Positions 17,817 to 26,690 of a stretch of 64,000 nt of DNA are shown in pieces. The stretch lies in NCBI GenBank assembly GCA_964533865.1, contig CAZHRC010000012.1:1-64000 (forward strand), in the 5' to 3' direction. The first letter of the stretch is position 1. Each line of letters starts with the position of its first letter. The position numbers and the translations under genes were made by a program. A model generated the notes under the pieces. It had not been told where the DNA came from and searched no databases. It saw only the letters and a list, made by a program, of their open reading frames with translations. Source of the stretch: CAZHRC01 sp964533865. Lineage in GTDB: Bacteria > Bacillota > Clostridia > Tissierellales > Peptoniphilaceae.

Positions 17817-18643
17817 AGGCGATTCCTTTCAATATAAGCCTGCTCCTGTGCTTCAAACCCTCTGACTACCGATTGGACCAATGCGTTTGTCCCAGAAGGG
17901 ATATTCACGCCATCAATCGTTTTAATCGGAAGGACATCGATCCCCGTCCCGGTGAAAAAACAGCCGTCACAGGTGAGGATTTCCTCTGTGGTAAAGAGTC
18001 TCTCCACCAATGGTATGCCCTTGGTCTCGAGGACTTTCATCACCATTTGCCGGGTTATTCCTTTGAGGACCGTCTTTCCAGGAGAGGTGTAGAGGGTATC
18101 GCCGTAGACGACAAAGAAATTCGATTTTCCGCCTTCTGTCGCATAGCCTTCGTCGTTGACGATGATGGCTTCATAGGCACTCCGCTCGGCTAAGGTATCC
18201 GCCATAAACTTTTTGTAGTCCTCTTTCCAGACTTTGATGTTGGGATTGTGACGCTCCATTTTTACAAAAGTCGCATCGATCCCTTCCTTTGTCTGTTCTC
18301 GGGTTGGAAAGTCCACGGCGTAATAGTACATAGCCAATCGCCACATCCCTTTTTTATCAGCGCCGTAAAGCCACTTCAAATTCCCTCCTTCGAGGTCGTT
18401 GAGTTGGATGAGCTGTCGCGACTGTTGCTTTAGGCGATCAAAAGTCCCTTCAAAAGCGATCCCCATCTTGTCGAGCGACTGAACAAAACGCTCGAGGTGA
18501 TCTTCGAGATACAAAGGAACGCCCTCTTTCACGCGGATGACCTCGTAGATCAACGGCGAAGTTAAATCGCCGATGCGCCCAGCTTCAGAAAGGGGCAACC
18601 CCACCCCATCGTATAACATTTGTTGTCCAATTAGTTGTTCCAT
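17813..18643 (-). CDS. Class IV aminotransferase
   Basis: PLP-dependent fold-type IV enzyme (branched-chain aminotransferase, D-amino acid aminotransferase or aminodeoxychorismate lyase relative), 276 aa. The PLP lysine is probably that of PNIKVWKEDY; it aligns with the DIKSLN lysine of D-amino acid aminotransferases, although the usual LN is replaced. The cofactor glutamate lies in ATEGGKSNFF. ATG at 18643 is chosen because GGAGG precedes it; a TTG four codons earlier is weaker. Substrate cannot be assigned. Confidence 0.88.
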   Translation of the reverse strand: MEQLIGQQMLYDGVGLPLSEAGRIGDLTSPLIYEVIRVKEGVPLYLEDHLERFVQSLDKMGIAFEGTFDRLKQQSRQLIQLNDLEGGNLKWLYGADKKGMWRLAMYYYAVDFPTREQTKEGIDATFVKMERHNPNIKVWKEDYKKFMADTLAERSAYEAIIVNDEGYATEGGKSNFFVVYGDTLYTSPGKTVLKGITRQMVMKVLETKGIPLVERLFTTEEILTCDGCFFTGTGIDVLPIKTIDGVNIPSGTNALVQSVVRGFEAQEQAYIERNRL

Positions 18644-18685
18644 TTTCCCCTCCAACCCTTCTATCCGATTCGCCCCACGGTCGCC

Positions 18686-20125
18686 TTACAACAAGGGCGA
18701 TAGCAACACGGAGACGGATTCTTTAAACTTGATCATCGCCGACCGGTTGCTGTATTTTTCCCAAGTCATCTCTTCGCAATCTTCAAGGTCTCTATAAAAC
18801 TGTTCTTTCAACTCTAGATTTTTTTTGGTATCGTAGATCAACGCATTGGCTTCGAAGTTCAACGAGAAGCTTCTAATGTCCATATTGGTGCTACCCACCG
18901 TGGATAAGTAATCATCGACGAGGACGACTTTTGCGTGGAGAAAACCCTTTTGATAGGTGTAAGCCCTTGCCCCCATCTGTACCAGCTCGCCGACATTTGA
19001 TGTGGTCGCCCAATAGACAAAAGGGTGATCTGGTTTGCAAGGAATCATGATGTGTACCTTGACTCCTGAAATGATCGCCGTTTTTAATGCGTCTTTCATC
19101 CCATCGTCGAGAACAAAATACGGACTTTGAATGAAGAGCTCCTTTTTCGCAGATGTGATCATTTTAAAGATCGCATTTTTGACGTTGTCCAAGGTGGTAT
19201 CGGGTCCGGCGGTGATAATCTGCACCCCGCATTTGCCATTGGGGTTGCGCTCAGCGTGAATCGCTTCTTTGACGTCGTGATCTTCACCAGACGCATAATA
19301 CCAATCCTTAAGGAAGCGAAACTTGAGGCCGAGGACGCCGCTCCCTTGGATCCGGGCGTGGGTGTCGCGCCAAGGACCCATGTGCTCGTATTCACCCAAG
19401 TAGTCATCCCCCACGTTAAAGCCACCGATATAACCGATACGATCATCGATTATGACAATCTTTCGGTGATTGCGGTAGTTTAGGCGGAAATTGATCAATG
19501 GAAAGATGCTGGGAAAGAAGGATGCGGTTTTGACCCCGGCAGCGTGGAGTCTAGCGAGGTCGTCCTTTCGGATGTGCCTGCCACCGAAAGAATCGTAGAG
19601 CAAGCGCACTCGCACTCCTTCCTTTGCCTTGCGCTCCATCGCCTTTAACAGACGCTTGCCGATGCCATCGACGCGAAAAATATAGTATTGAACGTCGATG
19701 GAGTGTTGCGCCTGCGCGATATCTTCTAAAAGTGCCTCAAACTTTTCCTTTCCCCAGTAATAAAAATCGATAGCGTTGTCTTGGGTGTAAAAGGACTCGT
19801 CCAATTTTAAATTCATTTGGATCAAATCATCGTAGAGCACACTCTTTTCATCGTTGTACCAAAAGTGCCCTTCGCGAATGTTGTTCGCTTGCGAGGCAGC
19901 CACCCCTTTGATGAATTTATCTTCTTGTTCTTTTAAGCGAAACATTTTGCTTTTAGTGTAGTCCTGCCCCAAAAAAAGGTAAAACACAAAGCCTACAATG
20001 GGTAGGAAATTGATGACCATGACCCACATCAACGTAGACGTCGGTTTTTTTCGTCCAAAAAAGATGACGAAACAGCTAAATATCAAGTTGCTCCACCAAA
20101 AATTCCCTACCAAAGAATCATACAT
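18686..20125 (-). CDS. cls: Cardiolipin synthase
   Basis: Membrane phospholipase-D superfamily enzyme joining two phosphatidylglycerols into cardiolipin. Two N-terminal membrane segments (residues about 5-24 and 31-53) are followed by two HKD motifs, HRKIVIIDD...GGFN and HAKVVLVDD...GSTN. The 479-aa length is typical. GAAGG precedes the ATG; typA ends 12 bp upstream in the same direction. Confidence 0.95.
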   Translation of the reverse strand: MYDSLVGNFWWSNLIFSCFVIFFGRKKPTSTLMWVMVINFLPIVGFVFYLFLGQDYTKSKMFRLKEQEDKFIKGVAASQANNIREGHFWYNDEKSVLYDDLIQMNLKLDESFYTQDNAIDFYYWGKEKFEALLEDIAQAQHSIDVQYYIFRVDGIGKRLLKAMERKAKEGVRVRLLYDSFGGRHIRKDDLARLHAAGVKTASFFPSIFPLINFRLNYRNHRKIVIIDDRIGYIGGFNVGDDYLGEYEHMGPWRDTHARIQGSGVLGLKFRFLKDWYYASGEDHDVKEAIHAERNPNGKCGVQIITAGPDTTLDNVKNAIFKMITSAKKELFIQSPYFVLDDGMKDALKTAIISGVKVHIMIPCKPDHPFVYWATTSNVGELVQMGARAYTYQKGFLHAKVVLVDDYLSTVGSTNMDIRSFSLNFEANALIYDTKKNLELKEQFYRDLEDCEEMTWEKYSNRSAMIKFKESVSVLLSPLL

Positions 20126-20136
20126 AATCCTTCACC

Positions 20137-21966
20137 CTATTGTTTTTTCTTGGCTTTGTACCGTTTGTTCGTATCGAGAATGCGCTTGCGCAATCTTAGG
20201 CTCTCAGGCGTCACTTCGATGAGCTCATCGGGCTCGATAAACTCGAGCAACTCCTCTAGGCTCATCTGTCTTGGGGGCGAGAGTTTTAAAGCGTCATCGC
20301 TCGACGATGAACGGATATTGGTTTGTTGCTTTCTCTTGCAGACATTGACCTCAATATCGAGTCCTTTGGCATTGGAGCCGACAACCATGCCTTCGTAGAC
20401 TTCTTGCCCAGCGAGAATAAACAAGGTTCCTCGTTCTTGCGCTGAGTGAAGACCGTAAGCCGTTGCGGTTCCCGTTTCAAAACTGATGAGAGAGCCGAGT
20501 GCGCGTTTGGGAATTTCCCCTTTAAACGGTCCGTAGGCATCAAATTCGTTGTTTAGCACCCCATTACCCTTCGTATCCGATAAAAACTCTTGACGATAGC
20601 CAATTAGGCCTCTAGCGGGTATGGAGAAGGTCAGGCGGGTGAACCCTCCTTGTGATGGATTCATACTGATCAACTCACCTTTGCGTTGGCCGAGTTTCTC
20701 GATGACAATCCCGACAAAATCCTGTTCCACATCGATGATGGCATGTTCCATAGGTTCGAGTTTTTTGCCGTTTTCGTCTTCGGTAAAGAGGACTTCCGGC
20801 TTGGAAACGAGGAATTCAAACCCTTCTCGTCGCATGTTTTCGATGAGAACCGACAGGTGAAGCTCCCCTCTACCACTAACGCGAAAGGCTTCGGTGGACT
20901 CGGTTTCCGCTACCCGCAAACTCACATCGGTTTCTAACTCGCGGAAGAGGCGATTGCGCAAGTGGCGGCTGGTGACGTATTTACCTTCTTTCCCTGCAAA
21001 AGGGCTGTCGTTGACGGAGAAGGTCATCGATAGGGTGGGCTCGGAAATCTTGACGAAATCCAACGGCTCCACATTTTCCGGCGAACACAAGGTATCGCCA
21101 ATGTTGATGCCCTCGACTCCAGTCACTGCGACGATGGAGCCGACTTTGGACTGTTCCACTTCGACACGGGAAAGCCCTTCGAACTCGGAGATAGATGCGA
21201 TTTTGATGCGCATGTGTTTATCTGGATCGTTGGCGTTGACGATGATCGCTTCGTCGTGAAGGCGTACGGTGCCGCTTTCGATTTTGCCGATCCCGATGCG
21301 ACCTACGTACTCGCTAAAATCCGTCGTCGAAATGAGCAACTTAAACGGCGCATCCACATCCCCTTCGGGTGCTGGGGTCGAAGCGACGATGGTATCGAGG
21401 AGAATTTTCATATCGGTTCCCGGTTCATCTGCCACTAGGGAAGCCCAGCCTTCTCGGGCAGAGGCGTAGACCACCGGTGAATCCAAGTAAGATTCGTCGG
21501 CGTCTAGCTGGATAAACAGATCGAGGACTTCGTCGACGACTTCAACAGGACGCGCCTCTGGGCGATCCACTTTGTTAATACAGACGATAACCGGAAGCTT
21601 TAGCTCAAAGGCTTTGCGCAACACAAATTTCGTTTGAGGCATGGGCCCTTCAAAGGCATCGACTACAAGGATGACCCCATTCGCCATTTTGAGTACCCGT
21701 TCGACCTCTCCACCAAAATCCGCGTGACCCGGCGTATCGATGATGTTGATTTTTGTCTCTTTATAGTAGATGGCGGTGTTTTTTGAGAGAATGGTAATCC
21801 CTCTTTCCCGTTCTATCGCATCTGAATCCATAACTCGGTCTTGAACCGATTGGTTTTCTCTAAAGATTCCGCTATTTTTCAATAAACCGTCGACCAGGGT
21901 GGTCTTCCCGTGGTCGACGTGAGCAATGATGGCTACATTTCGTACATCGTTTTGTTTTTCTATCAT
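20137..21966 (-). CDS. typA: Translational GTPase TypA/BipA
   Basis: Ribosome-associated GTPase used in stress and cold ribosome assembly. From the ATG at 21966 (609 aa): G1 AHVDHGKTTL, switch RERGITI, DTPGHADFGGEVERVL, NKVDRPEAR, then EF-G-like domains and the TypA-specific C-terminal domain. The frame extends eight codons upstream but GAAGGAATTT is placed for this start and homology begins at the conserved RNVAIIAH. Followed closely by cls. Confidence 0.97.
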   Translation of the reverse strand: MIEKQNDVRNVAIIAHVDHGKTTLVDGLLKNSGIFRENQSVQDRVMDSDAIERERGITILSKNTAIYYKETKINIIDTPGHADFGGEVERVLKMANGVILVVDAFEGPMPQTKFVLRKAFELKLPVIVCINKVDRPEARPVEVVDEVLDLFIQLDADESYLDSPVVYASAREGWASLVADEPGTDMKILLDTIVASTPAPEGDVDAPFKLLISTTDFSEYVGRIGIGKIESGTVRLHDEAIIVNANDPDKHMRIKIASISEFEGLSRVEVEQSKVGSIVAVTGVEGINIGDTLCSPENVEPLDFVKISEPTLSMTFSVNDSPFAGKEGKYVTSRHLRNRLFRELETDVSLRVAETESTEAFRVSGRGELHLSVLIENMRREGFEFLVSKPEVLFTEDENGKKLEPMEHAIIDVEQDFVGIVIEKLGQRKGELISMNPSQGGFTRLTFSIPARGLIGYRQEFLSDTKGNGVLNNEFDAYGPFKGEIPKRALGSLISFETGTATAYGLHSAQERGTLFILAGQEVYEGMVVGSNAKGLDIEVNVCKRKQQTNIRSSSSDDALKLSPPRQMSLEELLEFIEPDELIEVTPESLRLRKRILDTNKRYKAKKKQ

Positions 21967-22053
21967 AAATTCCTTCTTTCTTTTGTACAATCATAGTCAT
22001 TTTATCATATTTCCAATAGGGTATAAAGCAAATGATTGCTACGACAATAAAAA

Positions 22054-22078
22054 GAGCTCCGTCCGAATGGATGAGCCC
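22054..22078 (-). terminator. Terminator of anti-sigma kinase gene
   Basis: Minus strand GGGCTC/GAGCTC (one wobble) plus TCC/GGA stem, followed by TTTTTATT just after the stop at 22086. Confidence 0.7.
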
Positions 22079-22085
22079 TTAGCCG

Positions 22086-22484
22086 TTAGTCTTTATTAAT
22101 AATAGCGGTGACGCGATTTGCATCGATAATCAGGCGATCGGAGAGTTTTTGGACCAAATAGAGTCCCCTTCCGTCACACCGCAAGTCTGCAGGGTCTAGG
22201 GTTTCAAAACCACTTCCCACGCCCACCCCTTCGTCGCTAACGTTGACGACGATATGATCATCGTCCACGCGAACGGCCAAATCCACCTGTTTATCTGTTC
22301 GGTAGTGATTTCCGTGGATGCATCCGTTTAATACTAATTCATTAATGATCAAACGAACGTCAAACATCAGGGACTCGTCAGCAATGACATCGTCTAAACA
22401 CTCCATGAGATTTCTGATAAACACTTCGATACTGCCCAGATCACTACTTACACTTCCCCGATAGTCATAACACACCGGATTCAC
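22086..22484 (-). CDS. RsbW/SpoIIAB-like ATP-binding protein
   Basis: A 132-aa GHKL-fold protein of the anti-sigma/serine kinase group: N box INELVLNGCIHGNHY, G1 box VSDEGVGVGSGF and G2 box RGLYLVQKLSD. Such proteins bind ATP and phosphorylate STAS-domain antagonists or sequester sigma factors. No sigma factor or STAS partner is adjacent, so it is an orphan. Monocistronic. Confidence 0.85.
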   Translation of the reverse strand: MNPVCYDYRGSVSSDLGSIEVFIRNLMECLDDVIADESLMFDVRLIINELVLNGCIHGNHYRTDKQVDLAVRVDDDHIVVNVSDEGVGVGSGFETLDPADLRCDGRGLYLVQKLSDRLIIDANRVTAIINKD

Positions 22485-22698
22485 TCCTTTCTTGTCGTCT
22501 TATGGTTTTCTCTGTTGACTATATACCCAAATTTTACGAGATCTATACGAAGACTTCAAAGATTATATTCTTTTTACCGGATTATTTTAATATACCGGAA
22601 GCGGCTTGAGTTTCGATTCATCCATCGCAATCTTTCTATAAGGCTACTAGCCACCTAATGGACGGCTCTATTTGAGCGATATCACCCCTTATCCACCT

Positions 22699-23607
22699 TC
22701 AGAATTCTGATTTATTGTCCTCATTAAACGCCTGTTTTAAAAGCTCGTAAATTTTCATATACCTTTCATAGAAAAAGCTATTCTTCAAAAAAACAAAATT
22801 GAATTCCCGTAATTCTGAAAATCCACGAATGTTGATTCTTGAAAGACTGCCATCTTCGAGTTCTCTTTTGGCTGCTACCTCAAATAAAAAAGTAATACCT
22901 AAGCCGTTCGCGACCATCTTCTTGATGGCAGCCATATTTCCGATTTCTATGACTTTTTCAAAGGCGTGAATCGAATAATTATTTTTTTGCAGGACATTTT
23001 CAAAAATCTCCCGTGTACCCGATCCACTTTCTCGCAGAATCAAACGACTTTCTACGATCTCATGAAAACCCACCTCCCTATTCGCCCATTCCAATCGAGG
23101 AGAACAGACCGGGATGAATCGCTCAAGACTAAAAACCTTGGTATCGTAAGCAGATTTATCAAAGAGTCCTTCTACTACTATAAAATCCAAGTCGCCTTGG
23201 TTCAGACGTTCAAGGAGTAGCTGGGTATTGGCAACGGACATATGGACAGACATTTCTGGATCCTTATTAAGTAGACGAGACAGTATTTTTGGCATCAGGT
23301 ATTCCCCGATCGATAAGGTCGCGCCGAAAGAAAAATGCAAGGTATCGGCAGTCGTCGCAGAGAGACTTTCTTTAAAATGCTTTAAATCTGAAAAGATTGT
23401 CATGGCAAAGGCTCTTAACAACTCGCCTTGCTCTGTAAGCTGTATTTTTTTGTATGTCGTATCGAATAGCTTATAACCATAGAGCGCTTCAAGGTATTTA
23501 ATATGCTGCGATACGGCAGGCTGTGAAATGTGCAATAACTCCGCAGTTTTAGTAAAGCTGTTGCAAGAACACAAGGTAAGAAAGGTTTCATGTCTGAAAT
23601 CAAGCAT
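22699..23607 (-). CDS. LysR family transcriptional regulator
   Basis: A 302-aa LTTR: N-terminal HTH (FLTLCSCNSFTKTAELLHISQPAVSQHIKYLE) written here only in part as NSFTKTAELLHISQPAVSQ, then a periplasmic-binding-like effector domain. AAGGAG is 6 nt from the ATG at 23607; an earlier ATG two codons upstream abuts the RBS. Divergent from the YeiH-type exporter gene, which it probably controls; related CysL/YeiE regulators act on sulfur genes. Confidence 0.92.
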   Translation of the reverse strand: MLDFRHETFLTLCSCNSFTKTAELLHISQPAVSQHIKYLEALYGYKLFDTTYKKIQLTEQGELLRAFAMTIFSDLKHFKESLSATTADTLHFSFGATLSIGEYLMPKILSRLLNKDPEMSVHMSVANTQLLLERLNQGDLDFIVVEGLFDKSAYDTKVFSLERFIPVCSPRLEWANREVGFHEIVESRLILRESGSGTREIFENVLQKNNYSIHAFEKVIEIGNMAAIKKMVANGLGITFLFEVAAKRELEDGSLSRINIRGFSELREFNFVFLKNSFFYERYMKIYELLKQAFNEDNKSEF

Positions 23608-23727
23608 TCCCATCTCCTTATAAGTTATTTTTATGCTTCTATAATCATTTATAATTTTATTTTATCTAAAAAATGTGTTTAAATCAATTTAGACCGTATT
23701 TTTTACACGAAAGGACGAACCTCTATT

Positions 23728-24738
23728 ATGAAATGTACTAAATCTTATCTACCGGGTATTTTATTATCCGCAGGCATCGCCATAACGGCGTACCTGATCA
23801 GCTTATTTCTCCCCGCTGGTATTATCGGCGGTACACTCCTTGCCCTGATCATCGGTATGATGCTCAATCCTTTGATCAGCCGCTATGACATTTTCGAACC
23901 CGGGATGAACTGGACTTCCAAATTCGTCTTGCGCGCAGGCATTATCATTGCAGGTATAACCTTAAGCTTCCTCGAAGTGATAAAAGCTGGAAAATACGCT
24001 TTGATTCTCATGTTCTTTACCCTTTCCACCGCATTTGGCGTAGGCTATCTTTGTAAAAAACTCTTCAAGATGAATTGGAAATTGACCAGCTTGCTTTCGG
24101 TGAGCACGGCGATCTGTGGTGGCACCGCCGTAACGACGTTGGGGCCAACTATTCGCGCAAAGAGCCGTGATATTGCCTATGCCATATCCGCGACCTTCAT
24201 CTTTGACATCATAACCGTCATCGCCTTCCCTTGGATAGGCCGACTTTTAGGGCTCAGCGACACGGGGTACGGACTTTGGATCGGCACGGCTGTCAATGAC
24301 ACCTCCTCAGTCGTTGCAGCGGGATACGCTTTTTCCGAAGCAGCCGGTTCCCTGGCGACCATCGTCAAACTTACTAGAACCCTCTTTATCGTCCCGATTG
24401 TACTGCTCTTTTCGTGGATATACACTAAAAAAGAATCTTCTTCTCTAACGGTTGAAAAAGTGGCGTTGAGTAAAATATTCCCATGGTTCATTCTTGGTTT
24501 TCTCGCCGTCGTCGGCATAAGGAGTACCGGCTTTGTGCCAATGGCCGTCGTCCATAACGTCTCATTTCTGTCAAAGCTTTTCTTATCGATGGCACTATCG
24601 GCAATCGGTCTAAAAACCAGTATGAAAGAAGTCGCAGATGTCGGCATAAAGCCTATGATCGCAGGTGTCATTATCGATACATCAGTCGTTATTGTCGCAT
24701 TGGTGGCTCAAGCGGCGATATTGAGGTATTTGACCTGA
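23728..24738 (+). CDS. YeiH/UPF0324 family putative sulfate exporter
   Basis: A 336-aa integral membrane protein with about ten helices. Family hallmarks are LPAGIIGGTLLALIIGMML near the start and the central STAICGGTAVTTLGPTI and GTAVNDTSSVVAAGYAFS segments. The family is annotated as putative sulfate exporters; function is inferred. Located opposite a LysR regulator, the usual arrangement. CACGAAAGGACG serves as RBS. Confidence 0.9.
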   Translation: MKCTKSYLPGILLSAGIAITAYLISLFLPAGIIGGTLLALIIGMMLNPLISRYDIFEPGMNWTSKFVLRAGIIIAGITLSFLEVIKAGKYALILMFFTLSTAFGVGYLCKKLFKMNWKLTSLLSVSTAICGGTAVTTLGPTIRAKSRDIAYAISATFIFDIITVIAFPWIGRLLGLSDTGYGLWIGTAVNDTSSVVAAGYAFSEAAGSLATIVKLTRTLFIVPIVLLFSWIYTKKESSSLTVEKVALSKIFPWFILGFLAVVGIRSTGFVPMAVVHNVSFLSKLFLSMALSAIGLKTSMKEVADVGIKPMIAGVIIDTSVVIVALVAQAAILRYLT

Positions 24739-24872
24739 TGGCGTAAACGGTTCGCAATTGCACGCGCCGTGTTTTCGATGGTGTTGACCCGCCTGAAGCG
24801 AAAAATTCTAGACGATATCGTCGGGTCTTAAAGATCCTCCCTAAACCGGTTTCTTTCCGTATTTCAATATGA

Positions 24873-24878
24873 TATAAT
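24873..24878 (+). promoter_or_regulatory. Rubredoxin promoter -10
   Basis: TATAAT preceded by TGA (extended -10 TGATATAAT), 50 bp upstream of the rubredoxin start; the -35 (TTTCTT) is poor. Confidence 0.55.
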
Positions 24879-24928
24879 GATTTTGGATTGGAAAACCAAT
24901 CACATCAAACCTCGAAGGGAGAAAAACA

Positions 24929-25093
24929 ATGGCAAAATACGAATGTACTGCATGTGGTTACATCTATGATCCTGAGCTCGGCGATCCAGACGGAGGCGTA
25001 GAACCAGGCACATCTTTTGACGATATCCCAGAAGATTGGGTATGCCCTCTCTGTGGTGTCTCCAAAGACATGTTCGAAGTAGTAGAAGACTAA
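24929..25093 (+). CDS. Rubredoxin
   Basis: A 54-aa one-iron electron carrier. The four iron-binding cysteines are in CTACGY (residues 6 and 9) and CPLCGV (39 and 42), with the usual DPDGGVEPGTSFDDIPEDW between. GAAGGGAG precedes the ATG. It probably serves peroxide/superoxide reduction with partners such as the rubrerythrin at 41.8 kb. Own promoter and terminator. Confidence 0.98.
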   Translation: MAKYECTACGYIYDPELGDPDGGVEPGTSFDDIPEDWVCPLCGVSKDMFEVVED

Positions 25094-25101
25094 TAATAAG
25101 A

Positions 25102-25130
25102 AAAGAGGTCTCGCACCTCTTTTTTTTATT
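25102..25130 (+). terminator. Rubredoxin terminator
   Basis: AAAGAGGT-CTCGC-ACCTCTTT followed by a T run. Confidence 0.9.
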
Positions 25131-25176
25131 TAATCAATCACTTCGGGGTATACATAGACAAAAGGAGGCGAACAAC

Positions 25177-25452
25177 ATGAAGATGATGGAACGCAACAAT
25201 GGATTTTACCTCATCGATGGCGATGATAAGGACATGGGCCACATTCTCTACGAAGAAAAAGAACCCGGAGTTCTCGATGTGACCTCTACCTTTGTCGATC
25301 CCGCTCTACGGGGACAAAAAAAAGCTGACGAGCTCCTCGATCAACTGGCGGATAAAGCCCGCAAGGAAAACTTGCGGTTGCGCCCGATTTGCTCTTTTGT
25401 GGTCAAACGCTTCACTGAGACCACACGATACGACGACATCAAAGTAGACTAG
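25177..25452 (+). CDS. GNAT family N-acetyltransferase (YjdJ-type, short)
   Basis: A 91-aa single-domain acetyltransferase of the COG2388 kind. The acetyl-CoA loop is in ALRGQKKADELLD, with the conserved LRPICSFVVKRF near the C-terminus. AAAGGAGG lies 8 nt from the ATG; a longer in-frame reading into rubredoxin is spurious. Substrate unknown; monocistronic. Confidence 0.88.
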   Translation: MKMMERNNGFYLIDGDDKDMGHILYEEKEPGVLDVTSTFVDPALRGQKKADELLDQLADKARKENLRLRPICSFVVKRFTETTRYDDIKVD

Positions 25453-25460
25453 CCCCATAA

Positions 25461-25487
25461 ACGCGCCATGAACAGTGGCGCGTTTTC
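25461..25487 (+). terminator. Terminator of GNAT gene
   Basis: ACGCGCCA / TGGCGCGT stem with a 7-nt loop followed by TTT. Confidence 0.85.
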
Positions 25488-25519
25488 TGTTGTCGATTCA
25501 TTTTTTTGTCACAATTCTA

Positions 25520-25528
25520 TGATACAAT
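25520..25528 (+). promoter_or_regulatory. Glycosyltransferase operon promoter -10
   Basis: Extended -10 TGATACAAT about 90 bp upstream of the first glycosyltransferase start; no convincing -35. Confidence 0.5.
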
Positions 25529-25556
25529 AAAAACATTACAGTAGAAGATTTCTTTC

Positions 25557-25590
25557 CCCGACCTAAACTCAGATTTTGAGGTCGGGTTTC
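25557..25590 (+). promoter_or_regulatory. Leader hairpin before glycolipid glycosyltransferases
   Basis: CCCGACCT (25557-25564) pairs perfectly with AGGTCGGG (25579-25586), followed by TTTCTAT. It sits between the predicted promoter and the TTG start, so it is a leader hairpin or weak attenuator and not the terminator of an upstream gene, which already has one. Confidence 0.5.
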
Positions 25591-25616
25591 TATAAACGAC
25601 AGAAAGTAGGACGATT

Positions 25617-26618
25617 TTGAAAATATTATTAATGTGCGACCATTACAACTTGGTGCGCGGTAGCGGTGTGGGAAAAGCCCTCACCCATCAGCAAGAGGCC
25701 CTTGATAGCGTGGGGATTGCCTACACGACCGATCCCAAAGAAGACTACGATATCTTACATATAAACACGGTTTTTCCCGCATCCTACCTCCGAGCAAAAA
25801 AAGCGAAGCGACTAGGCAAGAAGGTCGTCTACCACGCCCACTCCACGCGAGAAGACTTTATGAATTCCTTTCACGGATCCAATTTTTTTGCTCCCTTTTT
25901 TCAACGGTGGATCACCGCCTGCTATAGAACCGGCGATTTGATCTTAACCCCTAGCGAGTACTCCAAAAAACTGATCCGCAGTTACGGTATCGGCAACACC
26001 CCCATCGAAGTGATTTCAAACGGGATCGATTTAGAAAAGTGGTACCCCGATCCCGACGGAGGAAAGCGGTTCAGAGCTGCCTATGATTTAAAACCCGACG
26101 ACAAAGTGATCATCTCTGTAGGGCTTTATATTAAACGCAAGGGGATTCTCGATTTTGTTGAGCTCGCCAAGAGGATGCCCGAATACAAGTTCATCTGGTT
26201 TGGCTATACAGATTTGCGCTACGTGCCTGCTGAGATCGGCGTTGCCGTCAACACCAAGCTGGACAACTTACACTTTGCCGGCTACGTCAACAGTCAAGAA
26301 CTCAGAGACGCCTATAACGGATGCGACTTGTATTTGTTCCCCACCTTGGAAGAAACAGAAGGAATTGTCCTGTTAGAAGCACTGGCTTGTAAAACACCGT
26401 CGCTCATTCGAGATATCCCAGTTTTTGACGATTGGGCAATCGACGGACTCAATATCTACAAAGCAAAAGACCTGTCGAGTTTTCAGATGAAGATTACAGA
26501 CATCCTCGAGCACCAGTTGCCAAACCTCACTGAAGTCGGGCGAAAAGTCGCTGAAAGCCGGTCGATCTCCCAAATCGGCCACTTGCTCAAACAGCACTAC
26601 GAATCCTTAACCAAGTAG
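25617..26618 (+). CDS. GT4 family glycolipid glycosyltransferase
   Basis: A 333-aa GT-B retaining glycosyltransferase. The N-terminal acceptor domain starts MKILLMCDHYNLVRGSGVGKA; the nucleotide-sugar site holds the EETEGIVLLEALACKTP motif near residue 245. The gene pair resembles the streptococcal/enterococcal set that makes diglycosyl-diacylglycerol, where this member adds the second sugar to monoglucosyl-DAG. Starts with TTG after AGTAGG. Acts at the inner membrane face. Confidence 0.85.
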   Translation: MKILLMCDHYNLVRGSGVGKALTHQQEALDSVGIAYTTDPKEDYDILHINTVFPASYLRAKKAKRLGKKVVYHAHSTREDFMNSFHGSNFFAPFFQRWITACYRTGDLILTPSEYSKKLIRSYGIGNTPIEVISNGIDLEKWYPDPDGGKRFRAAYDLKPDDKVIISVGLYIKRKGILDFVELAKRMPEYKFIWFGYTDLRYVPAEIGVAVNTKLDNLHFAGYVNSQELRDAYNGCDLYLFPTLEETEGIVLLEALACKTPSLIRDIPVFDDWAIDGLNIYKAKDLSSFQMKITDILEHQLPNLTEVGRKVAESRSISQIGHLLKQHYESLTK

Positions 26619-26690
26619 CGCTCCGCCTTCATTGACAAAACAGGTGAAGTGGTGTATTATGTACTTACTACAGTTAGTATGGAGGTCTCT

